A stretch of DNA of 64,000 nucleotides, from positions 83,091-147,090 of the forward strand of contig JBEKKV010000001.1 of assembly GCA_050010555.1 (NCBI GenBank), in the 5' to 3' direction. The position numbers and the translations under genes are program-made. Position 1 is the first letter of the stretch. Every line of letters starts with the position of its first letter. The notes under the pieces were generated by a model. That model saw only the letters and a list, made by a program, of their open reading frames with translations, did no database searches and was not told the DNA's origin. This document shows positions 43,991 to 52,005 of this stretch, one piece after another. This stretch comes from JALHUB01 sp050010555 (lineage in GTDB: Bacteria; Chloroflexota; Dehalococcoidia; DSTF01; JALHUB01).

Positions 43991-44030
43991 GCCCGCCGGT
44001 TGAGGAGCTACGGCTCTCCGACCGGCGGGC
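43991..44030 (+). terminator. Long hairpin after the CAP lipoprotein gene
   Basis: GCCCGCCGGT pairs perfectly with ACCGGCGGGC, and an inner GAGC/GCTC pairing extends the stem. It lies 40 bases after the stop. There is no U-run, so efficiency is unsure. The rest of the gap up to 44201 holds the inverted repeat described before the sigma gene. Confidence 0.5.
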
Positions 44031-44165
44031 CCAAGCGTCTCGCGCCTGCCTTCTCACTTGACCCGCTCGCTTCGCCGACCTCTATTTACCCTGCAGCCTC
44101 GTCTGGCATGTGAGAACCGACGCCTGCGGCTGTCTAACTAGCGAAGGACCGCCGATGATGTTAGA

Positions 44166-44199
44166 CTTTGCTTAACAAACGCATCCGCGTAGAGCAAAG
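44166..44199 (+). promoter_or_regulatory. Inverted repeat at the start of the membrane sigma factor gene
   Basis: CTTTGCT (44166-44172) and AGCAAAG (44193-44199) form a perfect seven-base inverted repeat ending two bases before the ATG at 44202, where a ribosome site should be. It could be an operator for autoregulation or an RNA hairpin hiding the start; no clear Shine-Dalgarno is present. Confidence 0.4.
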
Positions 44200-44201
44200 C
44201 T

Positions 44202-45545
44202 ATGACGGCTCCGATCTCCGGCGACGGCGAGCTCGTAACTCGCGCCCTCAGCGGTGAAAGCGCAGCTTTTGGCGAGCTGTACAACCGCTACCTTCCGTCC
44301 GTCTACGACTTCCTCCATCGCACCCTCCAGGACGCTGGGGATGCCGCCTATGCGACGCAGGAGACCTTCCTGCGCGCCATGCGGAGCCTCGCTTCGCTTG
44401 CCAAGCCTGCCGCCTTCAAGGGGTGGCTCTTCTCAATCGCTTACGGTCAGGCTATGAGCCGCATCGAGCAGCGGAAGCGCCCGACCCTGCCGTCGCCGGC
44501 GTCTCGTGCGTACGGCGAATCAGACGGGCTGCTCCAGGAGGTGGACGTCGACCGTCTGGCCGACCCGGCGCAGGCGGCGGAGATGCAAGAGACGGCGCGA
44601 TTGGTCTGGGAGGCGGCGATGATCCTGGACCGCCGCGCTTACGCCGTTCTCGATTTGCACACTCGCCAGGGGCTGGAGAGCGCCGAGATCGCGGAGGTGC
44701 TGGGCGTGAGCAAGGGCAGCGCCTACACGATGCTGAGTCGCATGATGCGCTCCGTCGAAGAGGTTATCGGCGCTTATCTGCTCATGCGACGCGGCGTCGA
44801 AAGCTGCCCGGCGTTGCAGCGAATCGTTGGCCGGTTCTCGATTCCGCCGCTCACGCAGGAGATGTGCCGCACCGTTGATCGCCACGTCGAAGACTGCGCC
44901 GTATGCGAGCAGACCCGCCGCTCGCTCCTGGCGCCGCTGGCCCTTTTCGGCGCCCTTGCCGTCGTTCCGCCTGCGGCGGGCATCAGGGAGCGCATCTGGA
45001 AGAATCTTGAGACGCAGTGGACACAGCCGGGGCGTCTTTCTGTCCAAAAGGCCCGCCTGGGCAAGAGTCTCTCGATACTGGCGCGCAGGACGGAGACGGC
45101 GGAACGCGGCTCCGGTCAGTCCATCGGCGGCAGGGACCTGTTCGTCGTGCTCGGCGCCGTCTTAGTGTTGGCGGCCCTGCCCGTGATCGCGGTGTTCTCG
45201 ATCTCGGTCTCTGGCTCCAACTCCGACTCTCCCTCTGTTTCGCCGCTCTACGTAACGGCGACGAAGCGCCCGCCGACCGCGACGCGTACCCCCGGGCCGA
45301 GCGCGTCAGCGACGGCCGCCAGGACGCCGACCGCAGCGCAGACATGGGAACCGCCGACGATTGCGCCTGTGGCTCCCGCGACGCAGCATCCGCGGTCTAC
45401 GCCGACGACGCGTCCAACCAGCGGGCCGGCGCCTCCTACCTTGCCGCCCGTGCCGACGACGCCGGCCGGACCGACCGTCAAGCCGCCGCCCACGCCTCGC
45501 CCAACGAAGACGCCCTGGGCAACGCCGCCGCCTCTCCCCCAATAG
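44202..45545 (+). CDS. Membrane-anchored ECF sigma factor fused to an anti-sigma zinc finger
   Basis: A 447-residue fusion. Sigma-2 region at residues 20-95 (FGELYNRYLPSVYDFLHRTL, FLRAM, KGWLFSIAYGQAMSRIEQRKR) and sigma-4 at 130-190 (LDRRAYAVLDLHTRQGLESAEIAEVLGVSKGSAYTMLSRMMRS) form an ECF-type factor. Residues 200-240 contain an anti-sigma zf-HC2 motif, H228-x3-C232-x2-C235, with Cys222 just before. A membrane helix follows at 312-335, then a 110-residue Thr/Pro-rich external tail. Sigma and its restraint are thus in one tethered chain, so release by proteolysis or a conformational signal is a plausible inference. Weak ribosome site; inverted repeat overlaps the start. Confidence 0.88.
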   Translation: MTAPISGDGELVTRALSGESAAFGELYNRYLPSVYDFLHRTLQDAGDAAYATQETFLRAMRSLASLAKPAAFKGWLFSIAYGQAMSRIEQRKRPTLPSPASRAYGESDGLLQEVDVDRLADPAQAAEMQETARLVWEAAMILDRRAYAVLDLHTRQGLESAEIAEVLGVSKGSAYTMLSRMMRSVEEVIGAYLLMRRGVESCPALQRIVGRFSIPPLTQEMCRTVDRHVEDCAVCEQTRRSLLAPLALFGALAVVPPAAGIRERIWKNLETQWTQPGRLSVQKARLGKSLSILARRTETAERGSGQSIGGRDLFVVLGAVLVLAALPVIAVFSISVSGSNSDSPSVSPLYVTATKRPPTATRTPGPSASATAARTPTAAQTWEPPTIAPVAPATQHPRSTPTTRPTSGPAPPTLPPVPTTPAGPTVKPPPTPRPTKTPWATPPPLPQ

Positions 45546-45600
45546 GCCGCGCGGGCGCCTCCTTCCGCACTCGGACGGCAGTGCGTTCGCTGCTAACCGA

Positions 45601-47028
45601 CTAGCCGGCCCAAAGTGGCGGATGGCGGTTCGCCCATGGCCGCGCCTGCTCGAGCTGCGCCGCCAGCCGGAACAGCGTCGCCTCGTCACCGAAGCGGCCG
45701 ATGAAGTGGCTCCCGATGGGAAGGCCCTGCGTGTTCCAGCAAAGCGGCACCGACATCGCCGGCTGCCCGGTAACGTTGCAGATCGGTGTGAAGGGAACGT
45801 ATGTGCCAGCGCGTATGATCCCGAACAGAGGATTGTCCGGAGGCGACTCCAGCGCGCCCAGCGGTAGCGGCGGCTCCGCCAACGTGGGCGTGAGTGCGAC
45901 ATCGTAGTCGACGAAGAAGCGCTGGAGGTCACGCGATATCCTCTGCAAGATTGTCCACGATATCAGGTAGTTGGGCGCTGTCTGTTGCCGCCCCATATCC
46001 GCCAGTGCGCGTGTCAACGGCTCCAGCTCGTCGGGCTCGGCGCCGCGACCCGTGATGAGCGCCGCGCCGTCGACGTTCTGCCCCACTCCGGCTGACCAGA
46101 CGACCATGAAGGGCCCAGTCACCATCTGGCCGTCAATCTCCGGCTCCTTCTCCTCGACGTAGTGGCCCAGGTCCGCGCATAGCTTGGCCGCGTCCCGGAC
46201 GGCGGCGACGCAATCGGGATGGACCGCGCTGCCGGTGCTGGACTTTGTGGTGAAGGCGATGCGCAGCTTCCCCGGATCGGCGCCGACCTCTTGCAGGTAG
46301 GAACGCGCTGGCGGTGGCGCCCAGTACGGGTCGCCGACATCGGGGCCGCAGGTCGCGTCGAGCAGCGCGGCGCTGTCGCGGACTGAGCGGGTGAGCGCGT
46401 GGTCGATGACCAGCCCGCCCATGACGTCGCCACTGTCCGGGCTGAGCGGAATGCGGGCGCGCGTTGGCTTGAGGCCGAATAGGCCGCAGCAGGAGGCGGG
46501 AATACGGATGGAGCCGCCGCCGTCGTTGCCGTGGCCCATGGCCACCATGCCCGACGCCACGGCGGCAGCCGTCCCGCCGCTTGACCCGCCCGAGCTGTGC
46601 TCCGTGTTCCAGGGATTGCGCGTTGGACCGAATAAGTGCGGCTCGGTCGTCGGCAGGATCCCGAACTCGGGGGTGTTCGTCTTGCCGAGGATGATAAGGC
46701 CTGCCCGTTTGTAGCGCGCCACCAGCTCGCTGTCGTGGTCTGGCACGTTGTCTTTGAGGAAGGCGGTGCCCCAGGCCATGCGAACGCCCGCGTATGAAGC
46801 CATGAGGTCCTTTAGGAGGAACGGGACGCCGGTGAAGGGGCCCCCCGGCAGCGGTCCGGACGCCGCTTGCCGCGCCAGGTCGTACATGGGCGTGATGACG
46901 GCGTTCAGCTTCGGATTGAGCCGCTCGATGCGCTCGATGGCCGCGTCGATGAGCTCGATGGGCTTGACCTCCTTTCGCCTCACAAGCTCCGCCTGGGCTG
47001 TTGCGTCCAGCGCCACGAAGTCGTCCAT
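45601..47028 (-). CDS. Amidase (amidase-signature family)
   Basis: A 475-residue amidase-signature hydrolase. The Ser-cisSer-Lys triad is visible: Lys73 in GVPFLLKDL, cis-Ser in HSSGGSSGG (residues 145-152) and nucleophile Ser173 in GNDGGGSIRIPASCCGLFGLKP. It cleaves a carboxamide to acid and ammonia; 6-aminohexanoate-cyclic-dimer-hydrolase-like and GatA-like enzymes share this pattern, but no gatB/gatC is nearby, so a metabolic amidase is likelier. Adjacent CoA ligase and transferase genes suggest a role in degrading amides or xenobiotics. Confidence 0.92.
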   Translation of the reverse strand: MDDFVALDATAQAELVRRKEVKPIELIDAAIERIERLNPKLNAVITPMYDLARQAASGPLPGGPFTGVPFLLKDLMASYAGVRMAWGTAFLKDNVPDHDSELVARYKRAGLIILGKTNTPEFGILPTTEPHLFGPTRNPWNTEHSSGGSSGGTAAAVASGMVAMGHGNDGGGSIRIPASCCGLFGLKPTRARIPLSPDSGDVMGGLVIDHALTRSVRDSAALLDATCGPDVGDPYWAPPPARSYLQEVGADPGKLRIAFTTKSSTGSAVHPDCVAAVRDAAKLCADLGHYVEEKEPEIDGQMVTGPFMVVWSAGVGQNVDGAALITGRGAEPDELEPLTRALADMGRQQTAPNYLISWTILQRISRDLQRFFVDYDVALTPTLAEPPLPLGALESPPDNPLFGIIRAGTYVPFTPICNVTGQPAMSVPLCWNTQGLPIGSHFIGRFGDEATLFRLAAQLEQARPWANRHPPLWAG

Positions 47029-47202
47029 CGCCAGGTTTCCTCCTCGCTAGCTATGCCCGGGTGCAGGGCGATCTTGCGCTAGGCGGCGGCGGCGGTCAAG
47101 GTTCTTGGCTGATCTTTCGCGTTCAGCGCGGCGCTGCGGCTTCCGAAGCGATTAAAGACTCTTCAGTTTGTGCCGTTACTGATTCAGGAGGGGCAATCAC
47201 TC

Positions 47203-47961
47203 TTGTTTCGCGTTATCTACGGCATTGACGATCACGAGCAAATCGACCTTCTTACGTCCGGTGACTCGCGCGCAATCGAGACGCTGTCGAACGTGTGGTC
47301 GCGCAACACGCGCAATCACGTTCGCGCCCTCGTCGAGCAGTGGCAGCTCGACCTGGACACGCGCGACAGCTACTCTGGTATCCACTCGCAGCTCGCCGCG
47401 CAGCACGCCCTCGCCCTGGCCCGCTGCGCCCGTCTTTCGTCGGATGAGGTCGGCGCGCTGTGGATTGCTGGCCGCGTTTACGATCTGGGCAAGATCGCCC
47501 TTCCGGTAGACCTCCTGACGAAGGACGGCCCCCTGAACAGCGCCGAGATGCTTGTCCTGCGCTCCCACGTTTCCGTCGGTCACGACCTCCTGCACGACTG
47601 GCCCGTGCTTCGCACATCACCGCACTGGCTGCAAGACCTCGTCCTGGAGACCGTCCTCTTCCACCACGAGCGCTGGGACGGCGGGGGCTACCTGGGCGGG
47701 AAGCACGGCGAGCAGATTCCGCTGCCGGCGCGAATAATGGCGATTGCCGACGCCTACACGGCTATGATCCTTAACTCGCCCTATCGGGTCGCCCGCGAGC
47801 CGGCGCAGGCGCTGCGGGAGATCGGCGAGAAGGCGGGCACGCAGTTCGATCCGGACCTCGCGCAACAGTTCGTCCACGCCCTCAGGCTGGGCGCGCGCCA
47901 CACCGGCGTGGTGCTGGGGACCAATCACGAGTCGGGGCAAGAAACCCGGAGAGTAGCCTGA
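47203..47961 (+). CDS. Degenerate HD-GYP domain protein
   Basis: A 252-residue protein resembling HD-GYP c-di-GMP phosphodiesterases: IHSQLAAQHALALA (His61), VYDLGKIALP (residues 92-101), SHVSVGHDLL (His122), FHHERWDGGGYLGGKHGEQIPLPARIMAIADAYTAM (155-188). The metal-binding His of the HD pair is Tyr93 (YD in place of HD) and GYP reads GYL, so catalysis is doubtful and a signal-sensing role is possible. The TTG start at 47203 follows AGGAGGGG by nine bases; the in-frame GTG at 47170 has no such site. A 50-residue N-terminal extension has no known motif. Confidence 0.85.
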   Translation: MFRVIYGIDDHEQIDLLTSGDSRAIETLSNVWSRNTRNHVRALVEQWQLDLDTRDSYSGIHSQLAAQHALALARCARLSSDEVGALWIAGRVYDLGKIALPVDLLTKDGPLNSAEMLVLRSHVSVGHDLLHDWPVLRTSPHWLQDLVLETVLFHHERWDGGGYLGGKHGEQIPLPARIMAIADAYTAMILNSPYRVAREPAQALREIGEKAGTQFDPDLAQQFVHALRLGARHTGVVLGTNHESGQETRRVA

Positions 47962-47970
47962 AGCGGAGGG

Positions 47971-49398
47971 CTATTCGCGCGCTTCTCGCCAGGCGGCGAG
48001 CCGGGCCATCGCCCTGAACGCGCGCTCGAAGTCCGGATAGACCGCGAGTCCCGCCTCCGTGCAGCCCTGATAGAACACCTCGAACGCCTTCATCGTCCTG
48101 GCGTTGTCGGGCGTGCGGAGCGCCAGCGCCACCGGCACAGGACTCTGGTCCGCCGCCTCGTTCATCTTCTCCACCGTAGCGCGCACCATGTCGTCAACGT
48201 CCGGCACGCGGTGCAGCCACCAGTCCAGTCGCGGCAGGATGAGGATGCAGTCGATGTTCGGGTCGCCGCCGACGATCTCGACGGTCTTGTGGAAGCCCTC
48301 CCGGTCTTCGAGAGCAACGGTGTCGAGAGGATTGCGGATGCTGGTGCCGGCCAGCGGTGTGAAACTGCGTAACTTGGCCTGCGCATCTTCCGACAGCGGC
48401 GGAACGCGTAGCCCCAGGCTCTCTGCTCTGTCCGCCGACAGCACGCTGGAACCGCCGCCAACGACGATGATGGCGACGCCGCGTCCGGACGGCGGCCTCA
48501 GGAGGTGGAACGTTACTGCCATGTCCACCAGGTCGTCCAGGGCGTTGACGCGAACGGCGCCCGCCTGCCGGCAGAGCCCGTCCCACACCTGCGTCGAGCC
48601 GGCGAGGCTGCCTGTGTGCGACTGTGTCGCCCGTTCGCCAGCGCCCGTCGCCCCGCCCTTTAGCAGGACCGTCGGCTTCACCGCCGCAGCCGCACGCAGC
48701 GCCCGCTGGAACCGGGGGCCGTCCTTCACGCCTTCGATGTAGGCGAGGATTATCTCCGTCTGCGGGTCGGCGAGGCAGTATTCGAAGAAATCGCTTTCGT
48801 CGAGGTCGGTGGCGTTGCCGTAGCTGATGACCTTGCTGAATCGCACTCCCCGTAGCGCAGCGTGGTGCACCAGGTCCTCGCCGTTCAGCCCGCTCTGCGA
48901 GATGAAGGCGACGCTGCCCGACTCCTTCGGGAAGTCGCCGCCGAAGCTGATACCCCCGGCCGGACAGTACAGACCCATGCAGTTCGGCCCGACAAGCCGG
49001 ATGCCCGCCGCTTTCGCCTTCGCCAGCACCAGGCGCTCCAGCTCTATCTGCTCCCGCTCGCCGGTCTCGCGAAAGCCGGCCGTGAAGAAGTGGATGCAGC
49101 GGACACCCTTGGCCGCGGCGTCGTCCATCAGGCCCGCGACGCCGCTCGCCGGAATCGCCGAGATCACGTAGTCGACCGGCCCGGGAATCGCTGAGAGCGA
49201 TGGGTAGCAGCGGAGCCCCAGTACCTCATCGAGCGTCGGGTGCACGGGGTAGAGCGGCCCCGGGAATCCGAAGGTCTGCATCCCTTTGAGGAACATGTTT
49301 CCGCCGCCCCAATCGCGCGGCTTGCCGGAGACACCGACGACCGCGACGGAGCGAGGATAGAACAGGTAGTCGAGGGGGTGAATGCTTTCCTTTGGCAC
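47971..49398 (-). CDS. Acyl-CoA synthetase (ADP-forming) alpha-type subunit
   Basis: A 475-residue protein of the acetate-CoA ligase (ADP-forming)/CoA-binding family. CoA-binding N-terminus FYPRSVAVVGVSGKPRDWGGGNMFLKGM, LVGPNCMGLY, SQSGLNGEDLVHHAALRGVRFSKVISYGNATDLDESDFFEY and the catalytic phosphohistidine loop QSHTGSLAGS are present. It has the alpha (CoA-binding and succinyl-CoA-ligase-like) domains but no ATP-grasp beta domain, and no beta gene is adjacent, so the partner is elsewhere or it acts otherwise. GTG start at 49398. It makes ATP from acyl-CoA, or activates an acid. Confidence 0.88.
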   Translation of the reverse strand: MPKESIHPLDYLFYPRSVAVVGVSGKPRDWGGGNMFLKGMQTFGFPGPLYPVHPTLDEVLGLRCYPSLSAIPGPVDYVISAIPASGVAGLMDDAAAKGVRCIHFFTAGFRETGEREQIELERLVLAKAKAAGIRLVGPNCMGLYCPAGGISFGGDFPKESGSVAFISQSGLNGEDLVHHAALRGVRFSKVISYGNATDLDESDFFEYCLADPQTEIILAYIEGVKDGPRFQRALRAAAAVKPTVLLKGGATGAGERATQSHTGSLAGSTQVWDGLCRQAGAVRVNALDDLVDMAVTFHLLRPPSGRGVAIIVVGGGSSVLSADRAESLGLRVPPLSEDAQAKLRSFTPLAGTSIRNPLDTVALEDREGFHKTVEIVGGDPNIDCILILPRLDWWLHRVPDVDDMVRATVEKMNEAADQSPVPVALALRTPDNARTMKAFEVFYQGCTEAGLAVYPDFERAFRAMARLAAWREARE

Positions 49399-49576
49399 TT
49401 TGCGTCGCTCGTTTTGATCCGACCCTGAACGAAAGCTAGGCCAGGGAGCGGAATAAAGTCAAACGAATCAGAACGGCCCGACGGCGCAGGGTTTTGCCAC
49501 GTTTTGTTGAAATGAGGCCTGTGCTAGGCTAGGTATTGCATTCAACCTCTTGCGAATGACTGGAAACCGAGTGGAG

Positions 49577-50782
49577 ATGACTGATCGCGCCCTGGAGGGG
49601 ATCCGAATCCTCGAATACTGCGACATGATTGCCGGGCCGTACTGCGGCAAGCTGCTCGCCGACCTCGGCGCCGAGTCGATCAAGATAGAGCAACCGCCCG
49701 CAGGCGACCGCGCCCGCCGCATTGGTCCTTTTCCCGACGACCTGCCGCATCCGGAAAAGAGCGGTCTCTTCCTGTACGTCAACACGAACAAGCGCAGCAT
49801 AACGCTCGATCCGACGCTGGCGACGGGAAGGCGTATGTTCCAGGCGCTCGCCAAAGATGTCGACGTCCTCATCGAGGACCAGACGCCGGGCCGCATGGAC
49901 GCGTTGGGCTTGGACTACGAGAAGCTGGCGGTCGTGAACCCCGGTCTTGTCGTGGTCTCGGTCACGCCCTTCGGTCAGACGGGCCCGTACGCGCAGTATG
50001 CCTGCCGCACGCTGAACCTCCACCACGTCAGCGGCCACTCGACTAAGTTCTTTATAGCCAGATTCGAGGAGCCGGGGAAGGCGCCGGTCCCACCCGGAGG
50101 GTACGCCGGTGAGTACGACAGCGGCTTGAACGGCGCCATTGCGGCGCTGGCCGCTCTCTTCGCACGGATGCTGACCGGCGAGGGGCAGCACGCCGACGTC
50201 TCCAAGCAGGAGGCCCTCCTCGGCCTGGAGCGTGTCGACCTCTGCCGATTCGCTGACGGCGAGACGATTGTCGGGCGCATCGGGATGCAGGTGGGCGGTC
50301 TCATGGCCTGCAAGGACGGCTGGGTGATCCTTACGATGCCGCAGGACCACCAGTGGGACGGCCTGGTAAAGGCGATGGGCAACCCGGAATGGGCTCAGGA
50401 CGAAGAGTTTGCCACGGAGATGGGCCGCGCGGAGAGGCGGGACGAGATCCAGCCGCACGTCGAGCAGTGGGCCGCCGAGCGCACGAAAGACGAGCTCTAC
50501 CACCTGGCACAGAGCTACAGTGTGCCGCTGGCGCCCGTCCGCTCGACCGAGGAGGTCTTCAACTGGCAGCAGACACGGGAGCGAGGTTTCTTCCAGGAGG
50601 TTGAGCATCCCGTGGCCGGCACGTTCTACTATCCGACCGCCGGCTACAAGTTCTCGGAGACGCCCTGGCAGGCGGAGCGCCCGGCACCGCTGCTCGGCGA
50701 GCACAACGAGGAGATATACTGCGGTCGCCTAGGCTACTCGCACGAAGAGCTGGCGCGACTGCGCGCTGAGGGAGTGATCTGA
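49577..50782 (+). CDS. CaiB/BaiF-type CoA transferase
   Basis: A family III CoA transferase (401 residues from this start) that moves CoA between carboxylic acids through an Asp-bound anhydride. LEGIRILEYCDMIAGPYCGKLLADLGAESIKIEQPPAGDRARRIGPFP opens the fold, and NTNKRSITLDPTLATGRRMFQALAKDVDVLIEDQTPGRMDALGLDYEKL follows; ISKQEALLG-like VSKQEALLGLERVDL is near residue 220. ATG 49577 matches family starts; TTG 49550 and ATG 49556 are alternatives. It is followed after two bases by a second family member, so the pair may form a heterodimer or act in one pathway. Confidence 0.9.
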   Translation: MTDRALEGIRILEYCDMIAGPYCGKLLADLGAESIKIEQPPAGDRARRIGPFPDDLPHPEKSGLFLYVNTNKRSITLDPTLATGRRMFQALAKDVDVLIEDQTPGRMDALGLDYEKLAVVNPGLVVVSVTPFGQTGPYAQYACRTLNLHHVSGHSTKFFIARFEEPGKAPVPPGGYAGEYDSGLNGAIAALAALFARMLTGEGQHADVSKQEALLGLERVDLCRFADGETIVGRIGMQVGGLMACKDGWVILTMPQDHQWDGLVKAMGNPEWAQDEEFATEMGRAERRDEIQPHVEQWAAERTKDELYHLAQSYSVPLAPVRSTEEVFNWQQTRERGFFQEVEHPVAGTFYYPTAGYKFSETPWQAERPAPLLGEHNEEIYCGRLGYSHEELARLRAEGVI

Positions 50783-50784
50783 GC

Positions 50785-52005
50785 ATGCCGGAAAAGCGAC
50801 TCCCCCTCGAAGGCGTGCGGATCCTTGACTTCACTTGGGCATGGGCCGGCCCTCAGGCGACACTACTCCTCGCCTTGCTCGGGGCGCAGGTCATCAAAGT
50901 CGAAAGCCGCCGCCGCCTCGACCACTCGCGCCTGCGCTCGCTCGTCGCCGGTCGCTCCATGGGCGGCCCCGACGAGTCGTTCATCTTCAACACGTTGAAC
51001 CTGAACAAGCTCAGCCTGACGCTGAACCTAAGCAAACCCGAGGCGATTGAGATCGCCCGCTCGCTGGCGAAGATCAGCGACGTCGTGACGCAGAACATGC
51101 GGCCCGGTGTGCTGGACAGGCTCGGCCTCGGCTATGAGGACTTGAAGGCGATCAAGCCGGACATCATATTGCTCTCATCGTCGGCGGTCGGCAGCACCGG
51201 TCCGGAGCGGCTCTACACCGGCTACGCGCCGACGTTCGCTGCCATGGGAGGCATGGCTTACATCACCGGTCGCGCCGGCGGCCGCCCTGCGCCGCTGATG
51301 GGCACCATCGACCTGCGCGTCGGCAGCACCGGCGCCTTCGCGGTCCTCGCCGCGCTCTACCATCGAAAGCAGACCGGCCGAGGGCAGCATATCGACCTCT
51401 CCTCAGCCGAGGCGGTCAGCTCGCTCATGGGCGACGTGTTCATGGACTACACGATGAACGGCCGTGTCCAGGAGCGCGCCGGCAACAACGACCGGGCGAT
51501 GGCGCCGCACAACGTCTACGCCTGCAAAGGGGACGACCAGTGGGTGAGCATCGCTGTCGGCACCGAGGACGAGTGGCGCGCCCTTTGCGGCGTAATCGGC
51601 GACGAGCGCCTTAGGAGAGACGAACGCTTCGCCGACGAGGCCGGTCGCTGGCAGAACCGCGAAGCCCTGGACGAGATCATCCGCGAGTGGACGCGAGAGC
51701 GTGCTCCGCTCGACATAATGCAGGTGCTACAAGCTGCCGGAGTTCCGGCAATGCCCGTCTACGCCGGGGAGGAGATAGTGGTGGACCGCCACGTCGTCGA
51801 GCGCGGCATAATCCAGGAAGTGGACCACCCTCTGATGGGCGTGAAAAGGGTGCTCGGCCCGCCCTGGCGGCTGTCGAAGACGCCGGCTCGCATCATGCGG
51901 CCGGGGCCGCTCCTCGGTCAGCACAACGACTACGTGCTCGGCGAGCTTCTGGGGATGCCGAAGGACGAGATCGAGCGCCTGACCGCGGAAGAGGTCCTCT
52001 ACTGA
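50785..52005 (+). CDS. CaiB/BaiF-type CoA transferase, second copy
   Basis: A 406-residue family III CoA transferase: LEGVRILDFTWAWAGPQATLLLALLGAQVIKVESRRRLDHSR, NLNKLSLTLNLSKPEAIEIARSLAKISDVVTQNMRPGVLDRLGLGYEDLKAIKPDIILLSSSAVGSTGPERLYTGYAPTFAAMGGM, and DLRVGSTGAFAVLAALYHRKQTGRGQHIDLS with the catalytic Asp region. Only two bases separate it from the first copy, indicating an operon. Closest in style to succinyl-CoA:aromatic-acid or formyl-CoA transferases. Last seven bases overlap the convergent carboxypeptidase gene. Confidence 0.92.
   Translation: MPEKRLPLEGVRILDFTWAWAGPQATLLLALLGAQVIKVESRRRLDHSRLRSLVAGRSMGGPDESFIFNTLNLNKLSLTLNLSKPEAIEIARSLAKISDVVTQNMRPGVLDRLGLGYEDLKAIKPDIILLSSSAVGSTGPERLYTGYAPTFAAMGGMAYITGRAGGRPAPLMGTIDLRVGSTGAFAVLAALYHRKQTGRGQHIDLSSAEAVSSLMGDVFMDYTMNGRVQERAGNNDRAMAPHNVYACKGDDQWVSIAVGTEDEWRALCGVIGDERLRRDERFADEAGRWQNREALDEIIREWTRERAPLDIMQVLQAAGVPAMPVYAGEEIVVDRHVVERGIIQEVDHPLMGVKRVLGPPWRLSKTPARIMRPGPLLGQHNDYVLGELLGMPKDEIERLTAEEVLY

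Noticed and set aside
49508..49540. Possible promoter TTGAAA-17-TAGGTA before the CoA transferases
   Set aside because: The -10 element matches poorly at its last position, so it is not listed as a feature, although its position would suit the operon.
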